Source: an uncultured Paracoccaceae bacterium
GTDB taxonomy: Bacteria > Pseudomonadota > Alphaproteobacteria > Rhodobacterales > Rhodobacteraceae
NCBI GenBank assembly: GCA_913062865.1
Contig: CAJXWO010000003.1
Location: forward strand, 1-64,000
Direction: 5' to 3'
Length of the DNA stretch: 64,000 nt
The notes under the pieces: model-generated
Seen by the model: only the letters and a program-made list of their open reading frames with translations
Told to the model about the DNA's origin: nothing
Databases searched by the model: none
Position numbers and translations under genes: made by a program
Shown here: in pieces, positions 22,197-33,968 of the stretch
Numbering within the stretch: the first letter of the stretch is position 1
Layout of the letters: each line of letters starts with the position of its first letter

Positions 22197-23402
22197 CGCG
22201 GGCCGTGCGCGAGTGACACCGATCCACATCATCACGCTGGCAAAGACGAAATAGGCCGCGATGCCCAGGAATTGCATTTCGATCCCAACGCCCAGATCAA
22301 TCAGTACCCCGGTCACCCCCGGCCCGATGGCCGAGCCGAAGACCATGACCGCCGCCGCCATCGCCTTGATCGCGCCCAGATGCCCCGTCCCGTAAAACTC
22401 GGCCCAGAACGCATTGGGCAAGGTCGAATTTGCCCCCGTGGTCAGGCCCAGCAGGACGAAACCCGGTAGCGCGGCCCAAGGGGTCGACGCGGTGGCGAAG
22501 ACGACAAAGGCACCCACCATGGGCAATTGGAAAAACGGGATCAGCCGCGCGGTGCCTACCCGGTCGAGCAGCCAGCCGGACAGCACCATCGACCCGATCC
22601 CGACCGCGGTATAGATCGGGAACATCGCAACCAGTTCCACATGCGCCCAGCCTTTGACCTCGGCCATGTGAACCTGTTGGAAAAAGAACGCGGTGTTGAA
22701 AGCAGCGGGGCCAAGTAGCGCGGGCACCATGAACCAGAACAGCCAATGCCGGAACGCCTCGGTCCGCCGCCAATGGCGCGCGTTCATCCCGACAGACTGG
22801 TTTTCCGCAGCCATGGATTGCGGCGTGCGTTCTGTCCTGAGAAGCATCAGAAGGGCCGGGATACCCGCCAGGGCGATCAGCGCCGCCGCTCCCCACAAGA
22901 GCCGCCAATCATAAAGCGCCAGAAGCGCCACGAAGATCACCGGCAACAGCGCCTCGCCCAGGGCAAAACCCAGCGTGGCGACTGACAGCGCCTTGCCCCG
23001 CGTGGCGACGAACCAGCGCGCCATGGCCACCATCGCGATATGGCTGGTCATCCCTTGCCCTGCAAAGCGCAACAGGAAGATCACCCCCGGCAGCATCCAC
23101 GCGGCGGGCACGCTTGCCATCGACAGGCAAGCCAGCGCCAATAGGCACAGCACCACTGCCCCCAGCGCCCGGGCGCGGAACCGGTCGGTCAGCGACCCAG
23201 CCCAGATCATCACGACGGCAGAGACCGTCGTGCCCAGCGTGTAAATCCCACCCCAGGCACCGTGCGACAGGGTGAAAGTCTCGCGGATCTCGCCCGCAAA
23301 GACCGAGATAAAAAAGGTCTGGCCAAAGCTCGACAAGAATGTCAGCAGCATCCCTGCCGTAAGCCACGGCGCATTCTCGCGCAGAAATCGCAACGTTCCC
23401 AT
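22179..23402 (-). CDS. MFS transporter
   Basis: 12-TM-like hydrophobic pattern; SHGAWGGIYTLGTTVSAVVMIWAGSLTDRFR. Confidence 0.85.
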   Translation of the reverse strand: MGTLRFLRENAPWLTAGMLLTFLSSFGQTFFISVFAGEIRETFTLSHGAWGGIYTLGTTVSAVVMIWAGSLTDRFRARALGAVVLCLLALACLSMASVPAAWMLPGVIFLLRFAGQGMTSHIAMVAMARWFVATRGKALSVATLGFALGEALLPVIFVALLALYDWRLLWGAAALIALAGIPALLMLLRTERTPQSMAAENQSVGMNARHWRRTEAFRHWLFWFMVPALLGPAAFNTAFFFQQVHMAEVKGWAHVELVAMFPIYTAVGIGSMVLSGWLLDRVGTARLIPFFQLPMVGAFVVFATASTPWAALPGFVLLGLTTGANSTLPNAFWAEFYGTGHLGAIKAMAAAVMVFGSAIGPGVTGVLIDLGVGIEMQFLGIAAYFVFASVMMWIGVTRARPALPAAA

Positions 23403-23441
23403 GGGCGCAGCTTTCGGTCAGCGCCCCGCGCCCCGCAAGCG

Positions 23442-24590
23442 CTAATTCTGCAGGACCAGCCCGGGCGACAGGATCAGCTGCGTGGCGTTCCGCACGGTCA
23501 GCACCGTCCCGGGCAAGAGGCCCGATTGCCCCGCGCGGTCTTGCTGGAACGCGGCGTCCAGATCGCGCGCCCGGCTCAGAAGCTGGATCAGCGCGGGCGA
23601 GGTGCCGGCCGTGAAATGGTTGAGCGGCCCGCCGTCAAAGGCGCTGATATCCACCAGCGTCACCGGCAGGTTAGCCACCTCTTCCGCCTTGTTGAGTGAC
23701 CCGAGGCGGTTCGTCACCCCTGTGAGCCGCGCCGAAAGCCGCAGCGCCCGGTCCCGTTCGGAGACGAAGATGGCAAAGGGGCGCGGCAGCGCCGCGAACC
23801 GGTCCGCCTGCGTCTTGAACAGATCGACGGCGATATCGGGCGAAATCAGGATCACCCCGCTCAGGTTGCGCCGCGCCCAGCCGGGATCGGCGATCTCGAT
23901 CTGGCGCAGGGTTTCCATGATCAGAAGCGTGCCCATGGAATGCCCGACAAGCAGAGTACGCTCGGGCCCCGCGGCGGCAACCTCGCGCAGGGTCCTCTCG
24001 AACCCGTCGCGTGCCATCAGCACCGAGTCGCGGTCATGGACATAGCCTAGCGGGTTGGTGGCGCTGGGCCACGAGAAATGCATCGCCGCCCCCGGCAATT
24101 CGAAATCACGCATGATCTGGGCCATGCGGAACGCGCCATCGGCGAAACTGTTGTTGTAGCCATGGACGAAAATCGTGGTCTCCCGCTCGGTCGGCGGAAG
24201 CCCTGTCAGCGCATCGCGCAGGGCAGCGCGAAAAGCGGTCTCGCCGGGCAGGCGCTCCTGCCCGGCCATCACGAAATGTCGTTCCGGATCTGGGTTCGCG
24301 TGGCCCACGCGCATCCGTCCGGGGCGGTGTTCAGGTGGAACAGTGACGGTCAGGTCAAGGAAACTGACCTCGGCCTGGCGGTCACGCCCGAAAATACCGG
24401 CCTGGGTTTCGACTCGGGTCGTCGCGGTCAGAATGCGGTAGGGCGTGCCGATCTGGGTGGCAAAGGGCACCAAAGGCGCCGCGGTGCGGTCGGTGCAGGC
24501 GGCACCGAACATCACCAGAAGAACCAGACCGATACGGATCACCAGCGCACCCCCGAAACACGTCAGGGCCTGCCATAGCGGGAATGGCAA
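23442..24590 (-). CDS. Alpha/beta hydrolase (DUF900 type), probable lipoprotein
   Basis: Lipobox-like VMFGAAC; FVHGYNNSFADGAFR; LVGHSMGTLLIMETLRQ. Confidence 0.82.
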   Translation of the reverse strand: MPFPLWQALTCFGGALVIRIGLVLLVMFGAACTDRTAAPLVPFATQIGTPYRILTATTRVETQAGIFGRDRQAEVSFLDLTVTVPPEHRPGRMRVGHANPDPERHFVMAGQERLPGETAFRAALRDALTGLPPTERETTIFVHGYNNSFADGAFRMAQIMRDFELPGAAMHFSWPSATNPLGYVHDRDSVLMARDGFERTLREVAAAGPERTLLVGHSMGTLLIMETLRQIEIADPGWARRNLSGVILISPDIAVDLFKTQADRFAALPRPFAIFVSERDRALRLSARLTGVTNRLGSLNKAEEVANLPVTLVDISAFDGGPLNHFTAGTSPALIQLLSRARDLDAAFQQDRAGQSGLLPGTVLTVRNATQLILSPGLVLQN

Positions 24591-24597
24591 CGGGTTG

Positions 24598-25908
24598 CTA
24601 CAGGACGTAACGGCTCATGTCGGCGGATTTCGCCAGCGCGCCGATATTGCGGTCGACGAACTCGGCATCGACCGTGATCTCGGTTCCGGACTGGTCGGGC
24701 GCTGTAAAGGACAGCTCTTCGAACACCCGCTCCATCACGGTGTAAAGCCGCCGCGCGCCGATATTCTCGACCGACTGGTTCACCTCCGCCGCGATGCGGG
24801 CCAGCGCCGCGATGCCGTCTTCGGTGAAGGTCACGGTCACCTCTTCGGTGGCCATAAGCGCGGTGTATTGGCGGGTCAGCGCATTATCTGTTTCGGTCAG
24901 GATGCGCACAAAGTCCTCTTCGGTGAGCGCGCGCAGCTCCACGCGGATCGGCAGACGGCCCTGCAACTCGGGCAAAAGATCCGAGGGTTTGGCGATATGA
25001 AACGCGCCCGAGGCGATGAAGAGGATATGATCGGTCTTGACCGGTCCGTGCTTGGTGCTGACGGTCGTACCCTCGATCAGCGGCAGCAGGTCGCGCTGCA
25101 CGCCTTCGCGGCTCACATCGCCGCCCTTCACGTCGGACCGCGCGCAGACCTTGTCGATCTCGTCAAGGAACACGATGCCGTTCTGTTCCACGGCCTCAAG
25201 TGCTGCGGCGCGCACGGCCTCGTCATCCAGAAGCTTATCGGCCTCTTCCCCGATCAGGATCTCGTAGCTTTCCGCCACACTCAGCCGCTTGCGCGTGGTG
25301 CGCTGGCCGAAGGCTTTGCCGAAGATATCGCCCAGGTTCATCATGCCGCCCATATTCGCACCAGGCTGACCCGGCATTTCGAACATGGGCATCTGCGGCC
25401 CGGTATCGGCCAGGTCGAGCTCGATCATGGTGTCGTCCAGCTCGCCCGCGCGCAGTTTCTTGCGGAACATCTCGCGCGTGCCCTCGCGCGCGTCTTCGCC
25501 AGCAATCGCGGCAATTACCCGGTCTTCGGCCGCCTGGTGCGCGCGGGCCTTCACATCCTCGCGCATGTGCTCGCGCGTCATGGCGATAGAGGTATCCATC
25601 AGATCGCGGATGATCTGTTCCACGTCCCGGCCGACATAACCCACTTCGGTGAACTTGGTGGCCTCGACCTTGATGAAGGGCGCGCGGGCCAGCTTGGCAA
25701 GGCGGCGGCTGATCTCGGTCTTGCCGACGCCGGTCGGGCCGATCATCAGGATGTTCTTGGGATAGACCTCGTCTCGCAGATTGTCCGCCAGCTGCTTGCG
25801 CCGCCACCGGTTGCGCAGGGCGACGGCGACCGCCCGCTTGGCATCTTTCTGCCCGATGATGAAGCGGTCCAGCTCATGGACGATTTCGCGGGGGGTGAGG
25901 TCGGTCAT
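24598..25908 (-). CDS. hslU: ATP-dependent protease ATPase subunit HslU
   Basis: [47 protein letters not shown]. Confidence 0.97.
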   Translation of the reverse strand: MTDLTPREIVHELDRFIIGQKDAKRAVAVALRNRWRRKQLADNLRDEVYPKNILMIGPTGVGKTEISRRLAKLARAPFIKVEATKFTEVGYVGRDVEQIIRDLMDTSIAMTREHMREDVKARAHQAAEDRVIAAIAGEDAREGTREMFRKKLRAGELDDTMIELDLADTGPQMPMFEMPGQPGANMGGMMNLGDIFGKAFGQRTTRKRLSVAESYEILIGEEADKLLDDEAVRAAALEAVEQNGIVFLDEIDKVCARSDVKGGDVSREGVQRDLLPLIEGTTVSTKHGPVKTDHILFIASGAFHIAKPSDLLPELQGRLPIRVELRALTEEDFVRILTETDNALTRQYTALMATEEVTVTFTEDGIAALARIAAEVNQSVENIGARRLYTVMERVFEELSFTAPDQSGTEITVDAEFVDRNIGALAKSADMSRYVL

Positions 25909-25923
25909 ATGATTTCCTTGGTG

Positions 25924-25971
25924 CCAAAATTCTTGCGAGAATTTTGGTAAGAGTTTCCGGAAAACTCTTAC
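25924..25971. repeat. Two tandem hairpins in the hslV-hslU intergenic gap
   Basis: CCAAAATTCT-TGCG-AGAATTTTGG (25924-25947) and GTAAGAGTTT-CCGGA-AAACTCTTAC (25947-25971), both perfect 10-bp stems. Confidence 0.85.
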
Positions 25972-26537
25972 CCGCCCAGACGTTCGACGGTCAGGTTTCC
26001 GTTCGTATACACACAGATATCCGACGCGATCGCCATGGCACGGCGGGCGATCTCTTCGGCGCCCAGGTCCGTGTCCATCATCGCCCGGCCAGCGGCGAGG
26101 GCATAGTTGCCGCCCGATCCGATGGCGGTCACGTCGTGTTCGGGCTCCAGCACGTCGCCCGCGCCGGTGATGACATACATCTGCGCCCCGTCCGACACGA
26201 TCAGCATCGCCTCGAGCTTTTGCAGGTACTTGTCAGTGCGCCAGTCCTTGGCCAGTTCCACGCAGGCGCGCTGCAACTGGCCCGGCGTCGCCTCGAGCTT
26301 GGCCTCGAGCCGTTCGAGCAGGGTGAACGCATCCGCGGTCGATCCGGCAAATCCCGCGATCACATCATAGCCGCCCGGCGACAGGCGGCGCACCTTGCGT
26401 GCGGTGCCCTTGATCACGGTCTGGCCCAAGCTCACCTGCCCGTCGCCCGCAATGACCACCTCGCCACCTTTCTTGACGCCGATGATGGTCGTGCCGTGCC
26501 AGCCGGGAAAATCGCTGTCTGCTATGCACTGCGTCAT
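25968..26537 (-). CDS. hslV: ATP-dependent protease peptidase subunit HslV
   Basis: [40 protein letters not shown]. Confidence 0.97.
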   Translation of the reverse strand: MTQCIADSDFPGWHGTTIIGVKKGGEVVIAGDGQVSLGQTVIKGTARKVRRLSPGGYDVIAGFAGSTADAFTLLERLEAKLEATPGQLQRACVELAKDWRTDKYLQKLEAMLIVSDGAQMYVITGAGDVLEPEHDVTAIGSGGNYALAAGRAMMDTDLGAEEIARRAMAIASDICVYTNGNLTVERLGG

Positions 26538-26590
26538 GGGGGCCTCCTCTGGTTGACACCCGATATGGGACGCGGATGCGCAAACGACAA

Positions 26591-26612
26591 GGGCGCCCGC
26601 ATGGGGCGCCCC
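26591..26612 (-). terminator. Probable terminator hairpin downstream of trxA
   Basis: GGGCGCCC-N5-GGGCGCCC inverted repeat; weak U-tract. Confidence 0.5.
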
Positions 26613-26635
26613 TGGCAGTCACGGATCACATGCGA

Positions 26636-26956
26636 TCAGATCGACTCTTCGATCCAGCTTTGCAGCGCGGCCTTGGGCGCAGCGCCGGCGCGGTTCGAAA
26701 TCACCTGGCCGTCCTTGAAGATGAACAGCGCGGGGATGCCGCGCACACCCATGGCGGCGGCGGTGTTGGGGTTCTGGTCCACGTCCACCTTGGCGATCTT
26801 GACCTTGCCGTCCATCTCGGACGACAGCTCTTCCAGTGCCGGGCCGATCTGCTTGCACGGGCCGCACCATTCGGCCCAGAAATCCACCACGACGGGGATA
26901 TCGGAGTTCTTCACCTCGGTATCGAAGGTGTCATCGGTCACTGCAACGGTCGCCAT
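26636..26956 (-). CDS. trxA: Thioredoxin
   Basis: [22 protein letters not shown]. Confidence 0.97.
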   Translation of the reverse strand: MATVAVTDDTFDTEVKNSDIPVVVDFWAEWCGPCKQIGPALEELSSEMDGKVKIAKVDVDQNPNTAAAMGVRGIPALFIFKDGQVISNRAGAAPKAALQSWIEESI

Positions 26957-27017
26957 CGGGCTTCTCCTGTTTGCCAAATATCTTGAGGGCGGAAGGTATG
27001 GACCCCGCCAGACAAGG

Positions 27018-30000
27018 TCAAGACAGCCCGGCGCGCTGCAAGCTCTCGTGAACGATGCGTTCGGGAAGCCACATGAGGCTGTTCGTCCGGGTCCAGAGGA
27101 TCGCGGTGTCGATCTGTCGGTCGGGATAGATCCCGGCCAGCGCGTGGGCATAGGCGCCCATCTGGCGCAAGAGACCCTCGGGGCAGGTTTCGGGCGTGTC
27201 GGGCACCACGGCATTCGTCTTGAAATCGACCGCGCGTACCCGATCGTCCGCGATCATCAGCCTGTCGATCGTACCCACGAGTCGGCGCCCACCCAGCTCT
27301 GCGCTGACCGGGACCTCGGCCAGCGCGTCATCGGCAAAGATCCAAGCCAGCTGCGGATGTGTCAGAACTGCGCGCGCCTCCGACAGGATGTCGTCCCGTT
27401 CGGCGGGATCCGTGTCGAACGCCGCTAGGATCACGCGCGTGGCCTCTGGCCAGTCGGACGGGGGCATGGCCGGCAGCCGCTCAAGCAGCAGGTGTACCAT
27501 GGTGCCGCGCAGCTTGGCACGCGCGTCGTCAAGTCCCTCGGCCCCGGGCAAGGCCTTGGCGCCGCCCAGATCCGACGGGCTGAGAAGATCCGGCGCCGGT
27601 TCGACCGGCGGGGCGGGTGACCGGAACCGGGCGGGTAGCGTGACGTCCGGACCGGTCTTGGATTGTTGCTCGGTCATGGGCAGGTCGACCCACTGCCCTT
27701 CCTCCAGCCGCAGACCATTGTCGAAGGGAAACGCGAAGGGCAGTCCGCCCGCATGGCCCAGCGCTGCGGCGACCCGGCTGTGCCAATCTTCGCCCTCCTT
27801 GTCGACCTCGCCCGCGCCGCAGACGATCAGCCAGCTTTCCGCGCGGGTCATGGCGACGTAAAGCAACCGGTCCCGTTCATCGCGATCCGCCGCCACCCGA
27901 TCATCCCTGGCCCGGACCATCGGGGCCGGCAGATCATCCTTGCCCATGCGCCAGACCGGTGTGCCGTCGATGCCGAGGATCCGGTCGCGCATTTGGTCCT
28001 GCCGCTTTGCGCTGTCGGGCAGGATGACGATCGGCGCCTCGAGCCCCTTGGCCCCGTGCACGGTCATCACGCGCAGCTTGTCGCCCGCGCCCTCCATCTG
28101 CCGCTTGATCTCCAGCTCGTCGGCGACCGCCCATTCCAGGAATCCGGTCAGGCTGGGCACGTTGCTGCGTTCATAGGAGAGCGCCTGGGCCAGAAGCGCA
28201 TCGATCCCGTCCTCGGCCTCGTCGCCCAACCGGGCGATCAGATGCTTGCGCCCTTCATGCCGGGTCAGGATCCGTTCGATCAAATCGAAGGGCCGCAGGA
28301 AGTCGGCCTGTCCACGCAGATCGTCGAGCACAGCCATCACGCCGGGATATTCGTCTCTGTTCCGGCGCAACTCGGGCCACAGGTGATCGCTTTTGCGCGG
28401 TTGGGCCAGGCGATACAGGTCATCCTCGGACCAGCCGAAAAGCGGTGATTTCAGTACGGTGGCCAGCGACAGGCTGTCCTCGGGCGTGGCGAGAAAGGAC
28501 AAGAGCGCAATCAGGTCGCGCACCGCGATCTCGGCCCCGACCTTGAGCCGGTCGGCACCGGCCACGGGCAGGTCGGCCTGTTTGCAGGCTCGGATGATCT
28601 CGTGAAACAAAAGGCTGCGCTTCTGGACCAGGATCATCACGTCGCCCGCGGTGATCGGCCGGGCCGATTGCCCGTCATCGGCTGGCAGGGGTGTCCCGAT
28701 CATGGCCTTGAGCTGTGCGGCGATCCGTTCGGCCAGTTGCACGGCATGGTGGTGCGCGCCGGGTCGGTCGACGGGGTCGAACCAGGGGCTGTCCTCGGGC
28801 TCTTCGGTCTTGTCGATCATGGGCCAAAGGTCGACCCGGCCAGGCTTGTCGGATTTGAAGGCCCGGTGCGCCGCATCCGAGAACCCGGCCCGTTTGCGCC
28901 CCCGGAAACAGGCATCGACGGTGCGCAGGATCGCCCCGGCCGAGCGGAACGAGTACGCCAGCTGCCTGTCCCAGAGTCTGTCACCCACGGCCGCAAGCCC
29001 TGTGCCGAACTCATCCTGCATCCGGTCGAAACCACCGGGATCCGCCCCGTGAAACGAGTAGATCGACTGTTTCTTGTCCCCCACGACGAAGATCGTGCGC
29101 TCGACATCGGACCGGGCCCCCTCGCCCGCAGTGAACTCTTGCGCCAGCTTTCGGATCACGTCCCATTGCGCGGGGCTGGTGTCCTGCGCCTCGTCGACCA
29201 GGATGTGGTCGATTCCGCCATCGAGCCGGAACAGAACCCAGGCCGCGACCGCCGGATCGGACAGGAGCCGTCGCGCGCGCAGGATCAGATCATCGAAATC
29301 GAGCCAGCCACGCGCCTCTTTCCGTGCTTCGTACAACGGCAGGAACGCCGCGGCAAAGCGGTGTAGACCAGCGGTTTTCCGGGCCGCCGCCAAGGCGATG
29401 CGCGTGTCGCGCGCGGCTTCGATCCGCAGCATGAACTGCTCCAGTCGGTCCAGCAGCGCGGGTGCCATCCTGCCCCGAGTGCCCTTGGTCGGAACAGAGC
29501 CTATCTTAGACGAAAACGGATCTGCTGCTTTAGAACCAGTCAGAAATGCAGATTCCAGGACAGGCAAGACCGATAGATCGCAGGCCAACGCCTCTCGCAG
29601 CTTGGCGGCCAGCTTCACATCGTTTGAACTGCCATTGGCCGAGACCTCGGCCACATCCTGCAATAGCGATGGCTCGTCGCCCAGGAACACTTGCGCCTCG
29701 AGAGTGGACTCGTCCATGCCGACAGGAACCCCCAAAAGACGGCGAGCGCCGTCAAGATCCAGGATCGGATCAAAGGCTTCGCGCTGGGCGGCAATGGCCG
29801 CCGCCAGCCCGTCAAAATCGCCATCGCCCATCGTGTCGGCCATCGCGGCGACCACGTCACGATGCGGACCCTTGGCCATCTCTTCCAGGATATCCTCGCG
29901 CAACAGCGCCGTCGTGCGCTCTTCCATCTCGGTGAATTGCGGGCTGACCCCGGCTTCGAGCGGGAAGCGCCGAAGCAGCGCGGCGCAGAATGAATGGATT

Positions 30001-30365
30001 GTCTGGATCTTGAGCCCGCCGGGCGTCTCGATTGCGCGGGCAAAAAGCGTGCGCGCCATCGCGATCCGCTCGGCGCTCAGGTCGCCCTCTTCCCCAAGCT
30101 GAGACAGCTCTGCGCGCAGGTCCGCCTTGGGCAGCATCGCCCATGCCCCGAGCCTGCGGAACAGGCGGTTCTGCATCTCGCTTGCCGCAGCCTTGGTGTA
30201 GGTCAGGCACAGGATATGCTGGGGCGACACGCCGTTCAGCAAAAGCCGCGCCACCCGGTCCGTCAGCACGCGGGTCTTGCCCGACCCGGCATTTGCCGAC
30301 AGCCAGGTTGAGGCATCCGGACGGGCAGCCTGAACCTGCGCCTCGGTCGCGTCGTCCCGTCTCAT
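27018..30365 (-). CDS. addA: Double-strand break repair helicase AddA
   Basis: [41 protein letters not shown]; paired with addB. Confidence 0.95.
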   Translation of the reverse strand: MRRDDATEAQVQAARPDASTWLSANAGSGKTRVLTDRVARLLLNGVSPQHILCLTYTKAAASEMQNRLFRRLGAWAMLPKADLRAELSQLGEEGDLSAERIAMARTLFARAIETPGGLKIQTIHSFCAALLRRFPLEAGVSPQFTEMEERTTALLREDILEEMAKGPHRDVVAAMADTMGDGDFDGLAAAIAAQREAFDPILDLDGARRLLGVPVGMDESTLEAQVFLGDEPSLLQDVAEVSANGSSNDVKLAAKLREALACDLSVLPVLESAFLTGSKAADPFSSKIGSVPTKGTRGRMAPALLDRLEQFMLRIEAARDTRIALAAARKTAGLHRFAAAFLPLYEARKEARGWLDFDDLILRARRLLSDPAVAAWVLFRLDGGIDHILVDEAQDTSPAQWDVIRKLAQEFTAGEGARSDVERTIFVVGDKKQSIYSFHGADPGGFDRMQDEFGTGLAAVGDRLWDRQLAYSFRSAGAILRTVDACFRGRKRAGFSDAAHRAFKSDKPGRVDLWPMIDKTEEPEDSPWFDPVDRPGAHHHAVQLAERIAAQLKAMIGTPLPADDGQSARPITAGDVMILVQKRSLLFHEIIRACKQADLPVAGADRLKVGAEIAVRDLIALLSFLATPEDSLSLATVLKSPLFGWSEDDLYRLAQPRKSDHLWPELRRNRDEYPGVMAVLDDLRGQADFLRPFDLIERILTRHEGRKHLIARLGDEAEDGIDALLAQALSYERSNVPSLTGFLEWAVADELEIKRQMEGAGDKLRVMTVHGAKGLEAPIVILPDSAKRQDQMRDRILGIDGTPVWRMGKDDLPAPMVRARDDRVAADRDERDRLLYVAMTRAESWLIVCGAGEVDKEGEDWHSRVAAALGHAGGLPFAFPFDNGLRLEEGQWVDLPMTEQQSKTGPDVTLPARFRSPAPPVEPAPDLLSPSDLGGAKALPGAEGLDDARAKLRGTMVHLLLERLPAMPPSDWPEATRVILAAFDTDPAERDDILSEARAVLTHPQLAWIFADDALAEVPVSAELGGRRLVGTIDRLMIADDRVRAVDFKTNAVVPDTPETCPEGLLRQMGAYAHALAGIYPDRQIDTAILWTRTNSLMWLPERIVHESLQRAGLS

Positions 30366-33298
30366 GATCCGACCTCCGTTCCGACAGGGTCGTCGGTGGT
30401 ATCCCATTCGCCGAACCGTGCAAGGTGGTCGTAATCGCTGCCAAAGCGATCCTTCTGCATTGCCCGCCGGGCGGTATAGCCGCGGTCGCGGTCGCGGTAG
30501 GCGCCGATCAGCTTCGTGAACTCGGCCAGCACCTGCGCGGTCGGCACCTCGTCCAGCGGGGCCGGCACCAGCTTGCCACCGGAGCCGAGCCCAATGAAAA
30601 CGGCTTCGGCCACCGGGGCAGGGTCGACGTTTTCGAACTGCCCGTGTTCGGCGATCATCGCCTCGAGCAGAAGCTGCTTGTCAAAGGCCTTTTGTTCTTT
30701 CTTCGTGGGCGGGCTGCCGGTCTTGTAGTCGTAAAGAAGGATCTCGCCGGTATCGGACAGGTCGATGCGGTCGGCCTTTGCGGTCAGGCAGAAATCGAAT
30801 TCCGGCAAAATCAGGTGACCTTTCCGCTCGAATGCCGTGGGCCGCGCACGGCTCTGCCGCTCGTGTTCTTCGGCGACGAATCGATCCGCCACGCGGCGCA
30901 GGCCAGCGGCCCATGTTTCGCGCGCAAGATGCCAGGGCACCTTCGCATCAAGCCTGTCCCGGGCCATGCGCAGCAACGTCTCGGGGCGCAGATCGCCGGA
31001 CCGGATGAACGCCTCCAACACGTCATGCACAACGATCCCGCGCATCAGCGCATCGGGTGCGCGCATCAGCGGGTCAAGTGGCAACAGCCGCAGCACGCGC
31101 CGGGCGTAGATCGCATAGGGATCGCGGATCAGCGTCTTGATCTCGGTCACCGAAAGCCGTTTCGGCCGCGCGGTTTCAGGCGGTTGTGGCGAAGGGCGCG
31201 GTGCGCGGCAGACGGGCGGCGACGCATCGAGGACAGAGGCAAAGCCCAGCCATTCCGCGCCGCGTGCGCGCATGGCATCCAGCATCTCGGGACCACCTTC
31301 GTCGGGCAGACCGGACAACAGATTGATCAGACGATTGATCCAGCGCGACGGTACGGTTTCCGCGTCATCCGACCGTTTGGATCGGGTCAGCCAGACCTCG
31401 GTTGCGCCGATGGCCTGCTGGAAGTCTTGGGCCGACAATCCGATCCGACGTTCCGGCAACAACAGCCCGGCCCGGTCCCGCAGCTTGCGGTTCAGCCACG
31501 GGTCGGGCGCGGGGGCCTCGGGCCAGCTGCCCTCGTTCAGACCGCCCAGGATCATCAGGTCGGCCCCCTGCACCCGCGCTTCGAGCGTGCCCCAGATCAG
31601 GATGCGGGGATGGGGCGCGTCCCTGTCGCGCAGCTCACCCCGTGATAGGACGGCACCGAACAGGTCGGCATAGTCCGCCGCGCTCAGATCGCCACCCGCA
31701 TCCGCCGTCGCCAGAAGCCTGTCCACCGCCGCGCGCGTTTCGATCCCGGCGCGTTCGTCCCAAAGGGTTCCGCTGCCCGTGCCCTCGGGTCCGTGTGCCA
31801 GCCGTTCCGAAAGCGCGACATGCATCCCCAGCAGTGTGCCCAGTGGCTGCACCCCGCCTTGGCGCTGCCCGCAGAAACAGTCGATAACCCATTCGATCCA
31901 GGTTTCGGCCTCGGGCCGTTTCAGGGCCTTGGCCCAGGCCCACAGGGCGGCCTTGTCGGGGTAGGGCACACCTTTCTTGCGGAGCCAAAGTTCCAGTTCG
32001 CGGGTCAGCAGAAGATGCGGACCACGGTCCGCCCCGCTGTGGCACAGCGGGTGCTTGAGCACGGTCAGAAGCAGCTCTGACGTCAAATCCTGCAGGAACA
32101 GTGACGCAACATGGCGCAGGAACCGCCCTGGTGCCGTCAGTTGAAGTGGCGTCCCCGCGCTGTCGTCGGGCAGGATGCCCCACCGGTCCAAAGCGGCAGT
32201 GACCTGCCGTGTCAGCATCCGGTCCGGCGTGATCAGCGCGGCGGTCTGCCCGTCCTCGGCCGCTTGGCGCAGCCGCAGCGCAATGGCAAGCGCCTCGGCG
32301 CGGGCGCTGGGCGCTTCGACAAGGGTCAGATGCCCGGTGGCGGCCTCGAGTTCCGGGCCCAGCTTGGGGCCGTCCTGCAACCAGGCGTCTGTCACCGGCG
32401 CAGGCCTGAGTGCCAGAGAGATGAGCCGATTGGTGGCCGGGTGCGGCGCCGTGTGGTCCGACCATCGGGAAATATCGTCACTGTTCAGGCCAAGATCCTG
32501 CATGAGCCGGTAAAACCGGAACTGTGGATGGTCCTCGGCCGACAGCCCGCTTCCATCCCGCTCGAGCGCATTCCAGACCGCGCGCGGCATGTGGAAGTCG
32601 AACCCCGGCAGGATCACCGCGCCCTGCGGGAGCCGAGAGACGGCCCCCATCAACAAGTGGGTCGTGCCCCGCGATCCCGTCGATCCGGCTAGGATGACCG
32701 GGTGATCCGGCGGATCGCCCTGCCAGGAGTGGGCCAACCGCTCGGCGGCCTGACGTTGCTGAGCGGCGGCATCAGGCTCTGTCTCGGCCCGATCGAGGTA
32801 ATCCTGAACGATGCTCAGAAAGGTCTTGGCCCGGTCCCAGTGACCCGAGGTGTCGCTCACGTCGAGCCCACGGATCGCATCGGCAGAGACGCCTTCGCCC
32901 TGCATCTCGTCGAACAGCGCCGCCAGGCTGTCGGCCAGGTCGAAGAGCGACGCACGCGGCGCAAGGTCTGGCGCGTTTGCCAGCAATTGGTCGACAAGCG
33001 TTGTCAGTTCGATCCTGCGCCGCAGCGGATCGGCTGGCGGCGGAACCGGGTGGCGCGGATCGAGCGCGGGCAGATCCGTGACCAGCCGGATACGGGGCAG
33101 GAACCCGGCGGGCCCTTCGACAAAGACCGTTTCGATCCGCCGGCGCATGCGGGCGGTGTTCACGATCAGCTCGACCCGGGCCATGGCGTCAGGTGGCTGG
33201 CCGTCAAGACGGGCGCGTAGACCGTCCACCAACGCGCGCGGAAAATCGACGCCGGGCTCCATGGCAAAGACACGGGGCTGCATTTGCGCATCAAACAT
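30362..33298 (-). CDS. addB: Double-strand break repair protein AddB
   Basis: MFDAQMQPRVFAMEPGVDFPRALVDGL...VTEIKTLIRDPYAIYARRVLRL; adjacent to addA. Confidence 0.93.
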   Translation of the reverse strand: MFDAQMQPRVFAMEPGVDFPRALVDGLRARLDGQPPDAMARVELIVNTARMRRRIETVFVEGPAGFLPRIRLVTDLPALDPRHPVPPPADPLRRRIELTTLVDQLLANAPDLAPRASLFDLADSLAALFDEMQGEGVSADAIRGLDVSDTSGHWDRAKTFLSIVQDYLDRAETEPDAAAQQRQAAERLAHSWQGDPPDHPVILAGSTGSRGTTHLLMGAVSRLPQGAVILPGFDFHMPRAVWNALERDGSGLSAEDHPQFRFYRLMQDLGLNSDDISRWSDHTAPHPATNRLISLALRPAPVTDAWLQDGPKLGPELEAATGHLTLVEAPSARAEALAIALRLRQAAEDGQTAALITPDRMLTRQVTAALDRWGILPDDSAGTPLQLTAPGRFLRHVASLFLQDLTSELLLTVLKHPLCHSGADRGPHLLLTRELELWLRKKGVPYPDKAALWAWAKALKRPEAETWIEWVIDCFCGQRQGGVQPLGTLLGMHVALSERLAHGPEGTGSGTLWDERAGIETRAAVDRLLATADAGGDLSAADYADLFGAVLSRGELRDRDAPHPRILIWGTLEARVQGADLMILGGLNEGSWPEAPAPDPWLNRKLRDRAGLLLPERRIGLSAQDFQQAIGATEVWLTRSKRSDDAETVPSRWINRLINLLSGLPDEGGPEMLDAMRARGAEWLGFASVLDASPPVCRAPRPSPQPPETARPKRLSVTEIKTLIRDPYAIYARRVLRLLPLDPLMRAPDALMRGIVVHDVLEAFIRSGDLRPETLLRMARDRLDAKVPWHLARETWAAGLRRVADRFVAEEHERQSRARPTAFERKGHLILPEFDFCLTAKADRIDLSDTGEILLYDYKTGSPPTKKEQKAFDKQLLLEAMIAEHGQFENVDPAPVAEAVFIGLGSGGKLVPAPLDEVPTAQVLAEFTKLIGAYRDRDRGYTARRAMQKDRFGSDYDHLARFGEWDTTDDPVGTEVGS

Positions 33299-33968
33299 CG
33301 CTGCGCTCCAGCAAGGTTTCGGCCAGGGCGATGCCCTCGGGTCTGCCGACATCGCACCATGCGCCGGGATAGGTCACGGTGAACAGGCGTCTTGCGGCGA
33401 TCATCTCTTTCCAGACCTCGCGCAAGGAAAACACCGTCGCATCAATATCCTGCAGCCGCCCGGTGCGCAGGATCTGTGCGCCCGTATAGATATCGCCCGG
33501 ACCGCGGCTGGCGCGGCCGTCGCGATCGGTCAGGAAATCGCCCGGGCCCCCATGTCCGTATGCCCGGGTCTTCGGCACGCACAGCAAAAGCGCCTCCATC
33601 CTCGTGCCGTCCCAGGCCGCGCGCAGAATGTCGAGCGGATTGGGCCCGGCCCAGACAGCATCGCTGTTCAGCGTCATGACCGGGTCGGCCTTCAGAAGCG
33701 GCAGGGCTTGTTTCAAGCCGCCACCGGTCTCAAGCACCTCTGGCGTTTCGTGCGACAGCAGGACATTCCGTCCCTGCAGATGCCGCGCGATCTGTTCGGC
33801 GCGGTAATGGGTGTTCACGACCACCCGCGGCACATCCTGCGTCAGGTCAAGCGCATGATCGAGCAGCGCCTTGCCCCCCACTTCGATCAGCGGTTTCGGG
33901 CGCGTTGCGGTGAGCGCGCCCATGCGGGTGCCGAAGCCGGCGGCAAAGATCAGGATGGCATCCGGCAT
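33291..33968 (-). CDS. murU: Nucleotidyltransferase, probable MurNAc-1-P uridylyltransferase (MurU-like)
   Basis: MPDAILIFAAGFGTRMGALTATRPKPLIEVGGKALLDHAL; adjacent to AmgK-like kinase. Confidence 0.83.
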   Translation of the reverse strand: MPDAILIFAAGFGTRMGALTATRPKPLIEVGGKALLDHALDLTQDVPRVVVNTHYRAEQIARHLQGRNVLLSHETPEVLETGGGLKQALPLLKADPVMTLNSDAVWAGPNPLDILRAAWDGTRMEALLLCVPKTRAYGHGGPGDFLTDRDGRASRGPGDIYTGAQILRTGRLQDIDATVFSLREVWKEMIAARRLFTVTYPGAWCDVGRPEGIALAETLLERSDV

